Source of the DNA: Lachnospiraceae bacterium
Lineage (GTDB): Bacteria; Bacillota; Clostridia; Lachnospirales; Lachnospiraceae
DNA: 64,000 nt
Direction: 5' to 3'
Assembly (NCBI GenBank): GCA_017622795.1
Contig: JAGAQI010000050.1
Location: 1-64,000, forward strand
The translations under genes were made by a program, and so were the position numbers. Of this stretch, positions 1 through 9,180 are shown one piece after another. Below the pieces are notes generated by a model. That model did not search any database. It was not told the origin of the DNA and worked only from the letters and a program-made list of their open reading frames with translations. The stretch's first letter is position 1. Every line of letters starts with the position of its first letter.

Positions 1-1
1 G

Positions 2-592
2 GCCTTTGTTCAGTACATTAAGTCGGCATTTCCTGAACTGGTACCGTATATTTCCCACAACATGTCTCCAATGGGAGTCCTGGCAAAATATATAAAGGAT
101 ACAACTAAGAATGCCAAGGTTGTGTTTATCGGTCCATGTACTTCAAAAAAGGCAGAGGCACAGTTAGAAAATGTAAAAGAATATGTGGATGCAGTGCTTA
201 CCTTTGAAGAACTGCAGGCGCTGATAGACAGTAAGGACATTGACATTACGTCTTTGGAAGAAGGTGTTCTTGATAATGCTTCTTATTTCGGCCGTATTTT
301 CGCACGCTCCGGAGGGTTGTCCGATGCAGTAGTTCAGGCGCTGAAGGAGCAGAATTTAGACTTTGATTTAAAGGCTGTAGCTTGTGATGGTATTGAAGCC
401 TGTAAAATGGCATTACTTAAGAAAAGTAAAAAAGTGTTGGATGCAAACTTTATTGAGGGTATGGCCTGTGTCGGCGGTTGTATCGGAGGCGCCGGCTGTT
501 TAACCCACGGAGAAAAAAATAAGGCAGAAGTAGATAAGTACGGAAAAGAAGCCTACGAGAAGACGATTTCTGATGCAATATCATTGCTGTAG
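2..592 (+). CDS. [FeFe]-hydrogenase-like iron-sulfur protein, C-terminal part
   Basis: The reading frame is open from base 2, so the gene begins outside the window; 196 residues are visible. Two H-cluster type cysteine motifs are present: GPCTSKKAEA (the L2-like motif) and GMACVGGCIGGAGC (the L3-like motif), with the segment FGRIFARSGGLSDAV between them. These are hallmarks of the large-subunit C-terminal domain of iron-only hydrogenases. In known families this domain occurs both in H2-evolving enzymes and in putative sensory or PAS/4Fe-4S-linked (group D) relatives; the TSCCP-type motif and the N-terminal domains lie off the window, so catalysis cannot be decided. The stop is followed by about 100 bases before an unrelated lipoprotein gene, so it is the last gene of its transcript. 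Confidence 0.8.
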   Translation, partial: AFVQYIKSAFPELVPYISHNMSPMGVLAKYIKDTTKNAKVVFIGPCTSKKAEAQLENVKEYVDAVLTFEELQALIDSKDIDITSLEEGVLDNASYFGRIFARSGGLSDAVVQALKEQNLDFDLKAVACDGIEACKMALLKKSKKVLDANFIEGMACVGGCIGGAGCLTHGEKNKAEVDKYGKEAYEKTISDAISLL

Positions 593-604
593 GTATCTCT
601 TAAT

Positions 605-661
605 TTGACGCATCCTTGTAAAAAAAGTATGGTACAAAAATAGTAGTTTCATAGGTATAAT
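605..661 (+). promoter_or_regulatory. candidate promoter region of the GH5 gene
   Basis: Two overlapping possibilities are visible. TTGACG at 605-610 is 17 bases from TATGGT at 628-633. Further down a perfect TATAAT lies at 656-661, but its upstream -35 region is poor. Either would give a short leader into the GH5 gene at 699. Which one is used cannot be told from sequence. Confidence 0.35.
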
Positions 662-698
662 TAGGATAATGAATCCCGTGGCGGAAAGGAGTCTGAAT

Positions 699-2381
699 AT
701 GAAACTTAAGAAATATGCATTGTTATTTGGTACTATAATTGCTCTTGGATGCAGTCTGCTTGCCTGCGGAAAGGGTGGAGAGAATACGGAAACACCAACC
801 TCTGCTCCGACGGAAGCACCGACCAAGGCAGCAGAACCAACAAAAGCGCCAAAGCCGGTACATAAGCCGACAGCAACGGAAATCGTGTCAGATATGGTTA
901 TCGGATGGAACCTTGGTAACTCCCTGGATAGTTTTGTAGCCGGTCAAACCGGGCTTACGACAGAAACCAGTTGGGGAAACCCATACAGCACAAAGGCAAT
1001 GATTGACGGTATCAAAGAAGCCGGATTTAATGCAGTCCGTGTGCCGGTAACCTGGTATAATCACATGGATGCCTCCACGAATGTAATTGATAAAGAGTGG
1101 ATGGACCGTGTAGAAGAAGTAGTGAATTATGTGCTGGATAATGATATGTATTGCATTATTAATGTACATCATGATACCGGTGAAAAAGGATGGTTAAAGG
1201 CTTCTGAAAACGGCATTGATACTAAGAAGGCAAAGTTTAAAGCAATCTGGGAGCAGGTTAGTGAACGCTTTGGCGAGTACGGCGATAAACTTTTATTTGA
1301 AGGCTTTAATGAGTTGCTGGACGAAGAAAGCAACTGGACCAAACCGGGCGAAGACGCAGGAAGAATTACGAACGAGCTGAACCAGTTATTTGTAGATACG
1401 GTTCGTGCCTCCGGCAAAAAGAATGCAACCAGATGCCTGATTGTGAATACCTATTGTGCAGGTGCAAATAAAGATGTGTTAAAATATTTTGTTTTACCGG
1501 AAGATACGGTAGCAGATAAGCTGATTGTGGAAACGCATATTTACCAGCCATATTATTTCACTTCTGAAGTTTCTCCGGATGTGACAGATTGGGCAAACGG
1601 AAAACCAACCCTGGAGTCCTATATTTATAACATGTACGAAAACTTTATAAAAAATGGAACTCCGGTAATTATCGGTGAGTTTGGTGCAGTAGATAAGGAC
1701 AATCTGAAGCCTCGTATGTCCTGGTTAAGATTTTTCGTGGATACCTGTTATAAATACGGTATCAAATGTTTCTGGTGGGATAACGGTAATGCAACGGAGT
1801 ATGAAATTTTTGACCGTACGACACTGGAAATTACAGAACCTGACCTTTTAGAGGTTATGATGACGGAAGCTACCGGCGGTACTTATGTTTTCCCTAAGGT
1901 GGAAGAGGTTCCGGAAGAACCAAAGGAGAAGGACCCGAATCTTTGTGCCAATAAGAACAGCTGGAGTAATTATATCAACGCCGGTAACGGTGCCGCAGGT
2001 AATGTAAAAATTACCGATAACGGCGTACGTGTTTCCGTAGAACAGCCTGGTGGAAATGCATGGGATGTCCAGTTTTCTTATGTGGGACTTACTTTTGAGC
2101 AGGGTGTAACCTATAAGGTTTCCTTTAACTATACCGGAGCTCCTGCCCAGACCATGAATTTCCATATGATGCAGAACTATGACCCGTATGTGACTTATGC
2201 TACAGTTGCGCTGGAATATAAAGAAGAAACTCAAACCTATGAAGGTACTTTTACTATGACGGAGCCAACGGATAAAAACTCCAGAATTACCTTTGACTGC
2301 GGTGCCAGTGAATGTGGTATGCCATATAGCGTAGAAATTGAGAATTTAGTTTTAATGAAAGTGGAAGAAACCGCAGAATAA
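699..2381 (+). CDS. secreted GH5-family endoglucanase lipoprotein with C-terminal carbohydrate-binding-like domain
   Basis: A 560-residue lipoprotein predicted to hydrolyse beta-1,4-glucan-type polysaccharide at the cell surface. Residues 1-23 form a lipoprotein signal ending in the lipobox LLAC (Cys23). Residues 24-57 are a Pro/Thr/Ala linker. The GH5 barrel follows at about 58-410, with GWNLGNS, the HH pair at 157-158, the acid/base in FNE (Glu205), HIYQP near 280, and the nucleophile in GEFG (Glu327). Residues from about 425 resemble a beta-sandwich carbohydrate-binding module (CBM4/9-like). I chose ATG 699 because GGAAAGGA lies just upstream and the signal peptide then begins with MKLKK; the ATG at 669 adds ten non-signal residues. 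It converges on the yesN gene across a long hairpin. Substrate (cellulose, mixed-linkage glucan or mannan) is not determined by these motifs. Confidence 0.9.
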   Translation: MKLKKYALLFGTIIALGCSLLACGKGGENTETPTSAPTEAPTKAAEPTKAPKPVHKPTATEIVSDMVIGWNLGNSLDSFVAGQTGLTTETSWGNPYSTKAMIDGIKEAGFNAVRVPVTWYNHMDASTNVIDKEWMDRVEEVVNYVLDNDMYCIINVHHDTGEKGWLKASENGIDTKKAKFKAIWEQVSERFGEYGDKLLFEGFNELLDEESNWTKPGEDAGRITNELNQLFVDTVRASGKKNATRCLIVNTYCAGANKDVLKYFVLPEDTVADKLIVETHIYQPYYFTSEVSPDVTDWANGKPTLESYIYNMYENFIKNGTPVIIGEFGAVDKDNLKPRMSWLRFFVDTCYKYGIKCFWWDNGNATEYEIFDRTTLEITEPDLLEVMMTEATGGTYVFPKVEEVPEEPKEKDPNLCANKNSWSNYINAGNGAAGNVKITDNGVRVSVEQPGGNAWDVQFSYVGLTFEQGVTYKVSFNYTGAPAQTMNFHMMQNYDPYVTYATVALEYKEETQTYEGTFTMTEPTDKNSRITFDCGASECGMPYSVEIENLVLMKVEETAE

Positions 2382-2399
2382 ATTTATAACCCTCATCTA

Positions 2400-2494
2400 A
2401 AAAAGGGCCGGCAAACTTATGAAGTGCACCTCCAAATGTTAGATATCTTTCGTCTAACATTTGGGGTGCACTTCACTTATTGCCGGCTCTTTTT
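2400..2494. terminator. long two-tier hairpin between convergent genes, bidirectional terminator
   Basis: Outer arms at 2400-2414 and 2480-2494 pair (GGGCCGGCAA against TTGCCGGCTC) and end in A and T tracts. Inner arms at 2421-2443 and 2453-2474 pair over about 22 bases around the loop TATCTTTCG. The unpaired ACTTAT occurs on both sides as an interior loop. The right outer arm lies inside the last codons of the minus-strand yesN gene. A- and T-tracts at both ends suit termination from both sides. Confidence 0.75.
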
Positions 2495-3949
2495 GTATTC
2501 CGATGGCAGAGTGCCAACGTACTTTTTAAATTTCTTTGTAAAGTAATCGGTATTTGTAAAACCGGATAATTCACAGGTCTGGGCTACGGAAAAGCCTTTT
2601 TCCAAATAATCCCGGGCTAATTCGATACGTCTTTCATCCAGATAAACGTTAAAATGCCGTCCGGTTTCTTTAGCAAATAATTTTCCCAGATAAGCACTGT
2701 TATAACCAAATTGCTTTGCAATGGAATCCAGCTTTAACGGATCTGACAGATGCTCATCGATATATTGGCAGATCCGTTGACACGGACTGGCCTGGGAGGA
2801 AGTTTTTATAAAAGCAATTGCTGTTTGGAGCTGACGGTTGAAAAAAGCAATGCTGTCGCATAAATAGCGGTCTGCGTACAGGTGGGAAGTGAATTTGTCT
2901 TTGTCGGCAATTTCCAAAGTAAGCTTCGGATATTGCTCAAACAATTTGGAGGTCACCTGATTGTAGCAGTTTTGCAGAATAAAACCGATGCTGTCTCTTG
3001 GCGGACGACGTTGTAAAAACCAGGAGGTTAATGCGGCGAGGTCCTGTTCTGTCTGCTCCGGCTCCAAAAGAAGAACCCTGCTTAACAGCGTTTCGGTAAA
3101 GGTAATCAGGTTAAAGTCTTCCGCAGAAGAAACAGGTAATACAGTTTCCGCATACAGCAGATTGCTTTTGTTGTTTTTATAATAATACATATTTTTAACC
3201 ACGGATTCCGCTGCCTGATAAAGGGAATGCAATTCGGTATGCGATTCTGCTTTGGAACTGAATACGGCAATTAATTCATTTTCATACTCTGTCAGTTGCT
3301 TTTTTAAGGCCTGTTCCTGCGCGGGACCGGTTACTATGTAAGCCCTGCAATTACCGGAAATGGCTGCGGAAAGATAATTCTTTACCGGAAACAGCTTCGA
3401 TTTTTCTGCATCCTCGGAAAGTAACAGGACTACACGGAAATAACCCGAAGAGAAACCAAGGTGGTAGATGGTTTCCATTTCAGCAGTATAAGCCATAGTG
3501 CCGGTAAGCAGTCCGGTTATGATGGCGGATTTTGCCATGGAGGCAGGTTGATCAGCGTAAATAGATACCAGTCGTTCTTTGTTCAATTCATCGATGGACT
3601 TCAGAACAGCTTCGGTTAATTGCTCCGGATCTACCGGTTTTAACAGATAGGAGGTTACGCCGTAGTCGATGGCGGATTTTGCATATTCAAAATCAGAGTA
3701 GCCGCTTAATATGACAATCCGGCCGGAAAAGTCCTGTTCTCTGGCTTTTTTTGCAACAGAAAGGCCGGACATGGTTTCCATATGGATATCTAAAAGAACC
3801 AGATCCGGATGTTCTTCTTCAATCAGTTTCAAACCTTCCGGTCCGTCTTCAGCTTCTAAAAATTCGGTGAAACCATATTGTGCCCAGGGAATTACTACTT
3901 GCAGACCTTTCCGGATGAGTGGTTCGTCATCAATAAATAATACTTTCAT
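2477..3949 (-). CDS. yesN: YesN-type response regulator, receiver plus AraC-family DNA-binding domain
   Basis: A 490-residue two-component response regulator. Residues 1-120 form a receiver domain with the acidic pair DDE at 7-9, the phospho-acceptor Asp54 in LLDIHM and the switch Lys104 in LLKPVD. A long central region (about 130-385) has no motif I recognise and is typical in length for YesN proteins. The last 100 residues are an AraC-type double helix-turn-helix, with ICQYIDEHLSDP and FGYNSAYLGKLF. The gene starts one base after the stop of the yesM kinase gene, so the pair is translationally linked. Such regulators usually activate a neighbouring sugar-uptake or glycosidase operon; here the divergent binding-protein genes at 5863 and 7677 and the convergent GH5 gene are the natural targets. 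Confidence 0.9.
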   Translation of the reverse strand: MKVLFIDDEPLIRKGLQVVIPWAQYGFTEFLEAEDGPEGLKLIEEEHPDLVLLDIHMETMSGLSVAKKAREQDFSGRIVILSGYSDFEYAKSAIDYGVTSYLLKPVDPEQLTEAVLKSIDELNKERLVSIYADQPASMAKSAIITGLLTGTMAYTAEMETIYHLGFSSGYFRVVLLLSEDAEKSKLFPVKNYLSAAISGNCRAYIVTGPAQEQALKKQLTEYENELIAVFSSKAESHTELHSLYQAAESVVKNMYYYKNNKSNLLYAETVLPVSSAEDFNLITFTETLLSRVLLLEPEQTEQDLAALTSWFLQRRPPRDSIGFILQNCYNQVTSKLFEQYPKLTLEIADKDKFTSHLYADRYLCDSIAFFNRQLQTAIAFIKTSSQASPCQRICQYIDEHLSDPLKLDSIAKQFGYNSAYLGKLFAKETGRHFNVYLDERRIELARDYLEKGFSVAQTCELSGFTNTDYFTKKFKKYVGTLPSEYKKSRQ

Positions 3950-3950
3950 G

Positions 3951-5735
3951 TTACACCTCTTTGTATGGTATCTTTATGGTGGCAGTGGTACCTTGTCCTA
4001 GACTGCTTTCAAAGGACAGACCGTAGCTTTCACCGTAATGCAGTTTGATACGGTTGTTTACATTATGGACGCCGATGTGGGCGGTAGAAACCGTTTCCCG
4101 GTAGGAGGAAAGTGCCTCATTCATTTCTGCCAGTTTGTCAGCAGGAATGCCGCATCCGTTATCGGAGATAGTGATAATCAATTCTTTGCTTCGAAGAAAT
4201 GCGCAGATACTTATTTTACCGCCTTTTTTCTTGGTGGAAAAACCGTGAGTGACGGAATTTTCCACAATCGGCTGTAATAAAAACGGCAGGATGGAGCAGT
4301 TTTTCGGTTCCAGGTTCGGATGAATCTGAATGGAATAGTTTAATTTGTCCTGAAAACGGAAATGCTGGATTTCCAAATAGGATTCCAGATATTCCAATGC
4401 TTTTGCCAGTGTAGTGCTGGAGGCAGGGGCGTCTAAGGCATAACGCAGCGTTTGCCCCAGTTTTAATATGATATTGTTTAGCTCCGTTTGGTTGGAAAGA
4501 AGCGCATGCATGCGTATGGTTTCCAAAGTATTAAACAGAAAATGCGGATTAATCTGGCTGGCCAGCAGTTCAAACTGAATTTGCTGCTGCCGTAAGGCTA
4601 ATTGGTCCTTTTCTTTTTGCTCGGTAAGAATCCGAAGATGTAATTCCTGAATACCGGTGATAGTGGTTTTCATGTCACGGAACAGTTCTCCCAGCTCATC
4701 ATCACCGATAAAATCGTTGCCTATGGAGAGGTTGCCCTGGGCAATCCGGTGCATTTGCTCACGAACAGCCAGCAGACGTTTCGTATAGGTATCGGAAAAG
4801 AAAGTAAATACCAATAACGGTATCAGTGCCACAATAAGTATAATCAATGAGATGACCAGCAGGGTTTGTATCATCTGACGGTTGTCCGTATTGATGGTTA
4901 AGATATGAAAGGTTTCAGAGGAAGAAAATACCTTCAGGGTGCTTTCCTGACCGAACACTTTATTTCCGTTCAATAGATAGTTTGAGGTGGTATAATCCGT
5001 TAAATCAGACAGCATGGTAAGCTTAAGCGGAAGACCGACAGCTTCTTTGTCAGTGGAATAGAATACAATATTGTCGTTTAACGTAAGGTAAGTTATCTGC
5101 CGGCTGTTGTGATTCATGGAAGAAAGATAATTGTTGCTGACGCCTATGACCAGTACTGCAAAGTTTTCGGAATCAGGAAGCGTGATTTTTCTGAGCAGAT
5201 ATAAATGAGCGGCAGAAGAGAAGGAATCGGTGTAAATCCAGGAAGTTTCTGCCGGATGCCCGGATAATTCCTGATACCATACGGTGCCTTCAATCTCCGG
5301 GGTGACGGCATAATATTTACCGGAGGAAACCAGGGAAGGGTTAGAGATATACAGGCGGAGATCCGTGATTTCTGCGTGGTTATTGCTGAATTCTTCCAAA
5401 AGGGAAAAATTACGATAGGCGGTATATACTTCATTCGGAGTGCTGTATTCCGTTGCGATGAGGGTTTGTAATGTATCATCGGAGGCAATGATATTGGCAA
5501 TGGAAGTGGTTAAACTGGTAACCGACATTAACATGTTGCGGTTGGCCTGATTGGCTGCTGTTATTTGGGAATCGGTAAGGTCCATCATTTTTTCTTTTGT
5601 ATCGGTAATCAAAAAGATTCCGAGGATGGTTACTGGAAGAATGGCACAAAAGGCATAAAACAGAAATAATTTCTTTTTTAAATAGATATTATTTAATTTT
5701 TTAGTGATGGCATGCAGAAATTTTTTCATGTCCAA
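3951..5735 (-). CDS. yesM: YesM-type sensor histidine kinase
   Basis: A 594-residue membrane histidine kinase, partner of YesN. Transmembrane segments at about 22-44 and 289-313 enclose a roughly 245-residue extracytoplasmic sensing domain (dCache-like by position; I see no specific ligand motif). A HAMP segment follows at about 315-365. The His_kinase family box SQINPHFLFNTLE places the phospho-histidine at His398, and the ATPase part shows VENSVTHGF, SDNGCGIP and GVHNVNNRI. It precedes yesN with a one-base gap in the same transcript and is divergent from a sugar-binding lipoprotein gene, which may present ligand to it. ATG 5735 is the first good start, with an AAGGAG-type site upstream on the minus strand. 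Confidence 0.9.
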   Translation of the reverse strand: MDMKKFLHAITKKLNNIYLKKKLFLFYAFCAILPVTILGIFLITDTKEKMMDLTDSQITAANQANRNMLMSVTSLTTSIANIIASDDTLQTLIATEYSTPNEVYTAYRNFSLLEEFSNNHAEITDLRLYISNPSLVSSGKYYAVTPEIEGTVWYQELSGHPAETSWIYTDSFSSAAHLYLLRKITLPDSENFAVLVIGVSNNYLSSMNHNSRQITYLTLNDNIVFYSTDKEAVGLPLKLTMLSDLTDYTTSNYLLNGNKVFGQESTLKVFSSSETFHILTINTDNRQMIQTLLVISLIILIVALIPLLVFTFFSDTYTKRLLAVREQMHRIAQGNLSIGNDFIGDDELGELFRDMKTTITGIQELHLRILTEQKEKDQLALRQQQIQFELLASQINPHFLFNTLETIRMHALLSNQTELNNIILKLGQTLRYALDAPASSTTLAKALEYLESYLEIQHFRFQDKLNYSIQIHPNLEPKNCSILPFLLQPIVENSVTHGFSTKKKGGKISICAFLRSKELIITISDNGCGIPADKLAEMNEALSSYRETVSTAHIGVHNVNNRIKLHYGESYGLSFESSLGQGTTATIKIPYKEV

Positions 5736-5756
5736 CTCCTTGTATATGATACATTA

Positions 5757-5785
5757 ATACTATCAAATATGTGTTTTTTTGTCTA
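5757..5785 (-). promoter_or_regulatory. candidate yesM promoter
   Basis: On the minus strand TAGACA (5780-5785) and TAGTAT (5757-5762) are separated by 17 bases, just upstream of the yesM start at 5735. Both hexamers deviate from consensus, so the call is tentative. Confidence 0.35.
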
Positions 5786-5862
5786 TGCAAAAATAGGCAA
5801 ATTATGTTATGATATGGCTAGGAAAACCGGCAAAGAAAAAGCTTTGGAAAGGATAATTTGCG

Positions 5863-7551
5863 ATGAAAAAAAGAATGCAAAAAATTAAGATAAAAAAATG
5901 GTTGTTCTTCTTGCTGCTGGGAGTGCTGCTTTGCGGATGCGGGAAGCAGCAGGAACTGTTGGAACTGGATGTGTTTGCAGGCAGGGCAAATTATCAGGGA
6001 GAGCAAAAAGGCTGGTATGCCAAAATTGTACAGGACAAGTTTAATTTAAAGCTGAATATTATTGCACCAAATGTGTCCGGCGGCGGAAATATGCTGTTTG
6101 AATCACGGTTGACTGCCGGAAAGGTCGGAGATATTATTATTACCTCCTACCAGAACATGAAGGAATGCGTTGCCGCGGGAGAACTGGCAGACCTGACTCC
6201 TTACTTGGAAAAGACCACATATTTGAAGCAGTATATGGATGTTATCCAGCAAATGAACATACAGAACGGTTATACAGAAGCGATTTACATTATTCCGACA
6301 TCGATGTCTTCGATGCCGGCAACGGAGCCTGTTCTGTATGGCGACAAACCGGAATTGGCATCCTATCTGCCGTGGAGTTATTATAAAGAACTGAACTACC
6401 CGGAAATCAGAAATGAAGAAGATTTGTTGGATGTTTTGGAACAGATGCAGGTAAATCATCCGGAAACTGCAGACGGTAAAAAGGTATATGCTTTTTCTTT
6501 GTTTAAAGATTGGGATGTGGAGTACATGAGTCTGGCTGCCAACATGGTAAAATCTTACGGATATATCGATACGACAGATTCTGTTTTTACTTCTGCGGAT
6601 TTAGAAGAACTTCAGTATCTGGCGGAAAAAGACGGCATATATTACCGGATGCTTCATCTCTACTTTGAGGCAAACCAAAGAGGGTTATTGGATCCTGAGT
6701 CCGGAGTGCAAAGCTTTGATACGATGTATGAAAAAGCAAGAAACCGTCAGGTATTGTATTTATGGTGGGCCTGGATGCTGGGAAATTATGACGATGGCAG
6801 CCATGAAGAACGTCATGTGTTTATTCCGGTCAGTGATTCTCCTGTGGTGTGTGAAGGCTTCAGCACATACGGAGACGGTTATGCCTATGCAATCGGAGCG
6901 GATACTAAGGATATAAAACGTGTTGTGGAATATCTGGATTGGATGGCCTCTCCGGAGGGAATGATGTATTACGGTGCCGGAATGGAGGGTGTCAGCTATG
7001 TGTTTGATGAAAACGGCAAACCAAAGTACACAAATTATTCCAATGAAGCGTGGATGAACAATTCCGAACTGGAGGAAACCTATGGCGGAGGTTCTTATAC
7101 GGAAGGCTTTTGTCAATTTAACGATACCATTGTGCAACAAAAAGATATCAATCCGGAAACCGGGGAGCCGTTTTATTCGGAAAACTGGACGAACACAATT
7201 AAAAATAATTACGGAGTGGTTTCCCAGCAGTGGACCGGACATTTTGCAGCAGCTTCTCCGGCAGAATATTTGAAGAAAAACGGGTTGATGGATGTTTATG
7301 TAAAAACAGACTATGTTGCAGAGGAAGAATCGGAACAGCTTTTAATTATCAGGGAGAAATGTGCCGGTTTGATTAAGGAATATTCCTGGAAAATGATATT
7401 TGCGGAAAATGAGGAGCAATTTTCGAAATATTGGGATACGATGCTTAATTTACTGAATCAAAACGGATACGAGCAGGTAGAAGCAGCTGATTTGGAGATT
7501 ATCGGACAAATGAGACTGCGGAGAAACGAACTGCTAAATTCAATTAACTAA
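5863..7551 (+). CDS. extracellular solute-binding lipoprotein (ABC sugar-binding type), larger paralogue
   Basis: A 562-residue lipoprotein with a basic N-terminus (MKKRMQKIKIKK), a hydrophobic stretch and a lipobox-like LCGC with the acylated Cys at 26. The body resembles family-1 extracellular solute-binding proteins: VFAGRANYQGEQKGW near the start of the mature region, VGDIIITSYQNMKEC, ADLTPYLEK, the tryptophan-rich YLWWAWMLGNYDDGS and VVEYLDWMASPEGMMYYG. Such proteins bind oligosaccharides outside the membrane. The gene is divergent from yesM and is followed by a second binding protein. No permease or ATPase gene is in the window, so it either feeds a transporter encoded elsewhere or acts as a ligand presenter for YesM. 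AAAGGA lies ten bases before the ATG. Confidence 0.8.
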   Translation: MKKRMQKIKIKKWLFFLLLGVLLCGCGKQQELLELDVFAGRANYQGEQKGWYAKIVQDKFNLKLNIIAPNVSGGGNMLFESRLTAGKVGDIIITSYQNMKECVAAGELADLTPYLEKTTYLKQYMDVIQQMNIQNGYTEAIYIIPTSMSSMPATEPVLYGDKPELASYLPWSYYKELNYPEIRNEEDLLDVLEQMQVNHPETADGKKVYAFSLFKDWDVEYMSLAANMVKSYGYIDTTDSVFTSADLEELQYLAEKDGIYYRMLHLYFEANQRGLLDPESGVQSFDTMYEKARNRQVLYLWWAWMLGNYDDGSHEERHVFIPVSDSPVVCEGFSTYGDGYAYAIGADTKDIKRVVEYLDWMASPEGMMYYGAGMEGVSYVFDENGKPKYTNYSNEAWMNNSELEETYGGGSYTEGFCQFNDTIVQQKDINPETGEPFYSENWTNTIKNNYGVVSQQWTGHFAAASPAEYLKKNGLMDVYVKTDYVAEEESEQLLIIREKCAGLIKEYSWKMIFAENEEQFSKYWDTMLNLLNQNGYEQVEAADLEIIGQMRLRRNELLNSIN

Positions 7552-7676
7552 TTGAAAATGACTAATTTTGACGGATGTGTCTAAAGTTGTAGGGGTGTGT
7601 TTTTCAAAAGAGTTTCTTTATACTGTCATTGTAAGATAATTAACCTGAGTAACGGATTGGTTAAGGAGGAGATTTT

Positions 7677-9131
7677 ATGGTAAAGAAATTTTTCAGAAAA
7701 ACAATGGCAGCTTCCATGGCGGCAGTGCTTGCCTGCGGGATGATTGCCTGCGGAACTAAGGATGCAGGGGAAGAAAATAAGCAGGAGAAGAATCCTGCAG
7801 AAACATCCGGAACAGAAAGCAGTGATACAACGGAACCGGAAAGTCCGTATCCTCTTTTGAAGGATGAAAACGGTAATGTCTATGATCTTGACGGTATGGA
7901 AGTTATCATCCGTGACTGGTGGTCTTCCGGAGATGAGCCGGAACCGCAGAATGCATATGACGAAGCCCGTAAAGAGTATTTAGACTGGATTCAGAGTACC
8001 TATAATTTTACAATTAAGATGCAGGCAATCGGTGACTGGGCAAGTGTTCCGGGGGATTTTGTTAATTATGCTTCTACCGGCGGAGATGAAAACTATGTAT
8101 TCACCGTATGGCAGGGAACTTCCATCACTGCAGCAATGAACAGCGGCCTTTTATATGATTTATCTAAGCTGGATTGTCTTGACTTTACCGAGAAAAAATG
8201 GGTAAGCGGCGTACATAATCTGTTAAGCAACAAGGACGGAATTTACGGCATGAATGCCAATACTCCGGAACCGAGAGCCGGTATTTTCTTTAACAAGAGA
8301 CTGCTTAAAGAAGCAGGTGTTGAACCGGCCGACCTTTATAAGTGGCAGGAAAACGGTGAGTGGACCTGGGAAAAATTTGAAGAAGTATGTGCTGCGGTAC
8401 AACGTGACGTGGATAATGACGGTGTGGTAGATATTTATGGCGAAACCTCCCAGAGAATTCAGGTATATTCTGCAGCGGTTTATTCCAACGGCGGTGAGTT
8501 TGTAGGAAAAGATGAAAATGGAAACTATGTGAATGAGCTGGAATCCGCTCCGACTCTGGAAGCATTAAACTGGGGTGTTGATTTAATTAACAGATATGAA
8601 CTTCCTGTTTCCGCTGAAGCGAACTGGGATTATTATGTTACAGCCTTCCGGGAAGGTAAAGCTGCATTTTGTGTAGACGATGCATACCGTTTTAATGATT
8701 TTGCGGAAATGGAAGATGACTGGGGCTTTGTTTGTTTCCCGAAGGGACCGAGAGCGGCCGATTATACAAACTGCTATCAGGATAATGTTCTGGTGATTCC
8801 TGCCTGCTACGGAGATGAAAAGGCTTGGAAGATTGCTTTTGCTTATAATTTATACACCAATCCGATTCCGGGCTATGAAGATTACGAAGGCTGGCAGAGC
8901 GGATATATGACAAAGAGCAAGGATATCGAGTCTGTAGAGCTTACATTGGCCAGAATGACAAAGAACGGTATGATTACTTATCATTCCATGGTTCCGGGAA
9001 TTGAGCTTGGTGAAGACTTATTGTGGACCCTTGGCTATCCGGATGCTAACGGAGAACTTGCAACACCTGCACAGCGTGCGGAAGGTCTGCGCAATGCATG
9101 GAATACAAAAATTAATGAAGTGAATAAATAA
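7677..9131 (+). CDS. extracellular sugar-binding lipoprotein (ABC transporter binding component)
   Basis: A 484-residue lipoprotein with signal MVKKFFRKTMAASMAAVLAC and a second cysteine at 25 in the lipobox MIAC. Residues 26-60 are a Ser/Thr/Glu-rich tether. The remainder has features of family-1 solute-binding proteins, for example YEARKEYLDW-like and YDLSKLDCLD segments, GIYGMNANTPEPRAGIFFNKRLL, WTWEKFEEVC and AFREGKAAFCVDDAYR. It sits 125 bases after the larger paralogue with an AAGGAGGAG ribosome site and is closed by a clear terminator. Probably under YesN control; the cognate permeases are absent from the neighbourhood. Confidence 0.85.
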   Translation: MVKKFFRKTMAASMAAVLACGMIACGTKDAGEENKQEKNPAETSGTESSDTTEPESPYPLLKDENGNVYDLDGMEVIIRDWWSSGDEPEPQNAYDEARKEYLDWIQSTYNFTIKMQAIGDWASVPGDFVNYASTGGDENYVFTVWQGTSITAAMNSGLLYDLSKLDCLDFTEKKWVSGVHNLLSNKDGIYGMNANTPEPRAGIFFNKRLLKEAGVEPADLYKWQENGEWTWEKFEEVCAAVQRDVDNDGVVDIYGETSQRIQVYSAAVYSNGGEFVGKDENGNYVNELESAPTLEALNWGVDLINRYELPVSAEANWDYYVTAFREGKAAFCVDDAYRFNDFAEMEDDWGFVCFPKGPRAADYTNCYQDNVLVIPACYGDEKAWKIAFAYNLYTNPIPGYEDYEGWQSGYMTKSKDIESVELTLARMTKNGMITYHSMVPGIELGEDLLWTLGYPDANGELATPAQRAEGLRNAWNTKINEVNK

Positions 9132-9141
9132 GTTTTAGCGT

Positions 9142-9177
9142 AAAGCGGGGGTGCTGAAAAGGCAGCCCTGCTTTTTT
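9142..9177 (+). terminator. intrinsic terminator after the second binding-protein gene
   Basis: Imperfect GC-rich stem: AAAGCGGGGGTGC at 9142-9154 pairs with GGCAGCCCTGCTTT at 9161-9174 (one wobble, one mismatch) around a short loop, followed by a T run at 9172-9177. Confidence 0.75.
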
Positions 9178-9180
9178 ATA

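Noticed and set aside
7552..7676. Promoter or catabolite-repression site between the two binding-protein genes
   Set aside because: TATACT at 7619 has no acceptable -35 and TTGACG at 7568 no -10; no cre-like palindrome was found, so co-transcription is as likely.
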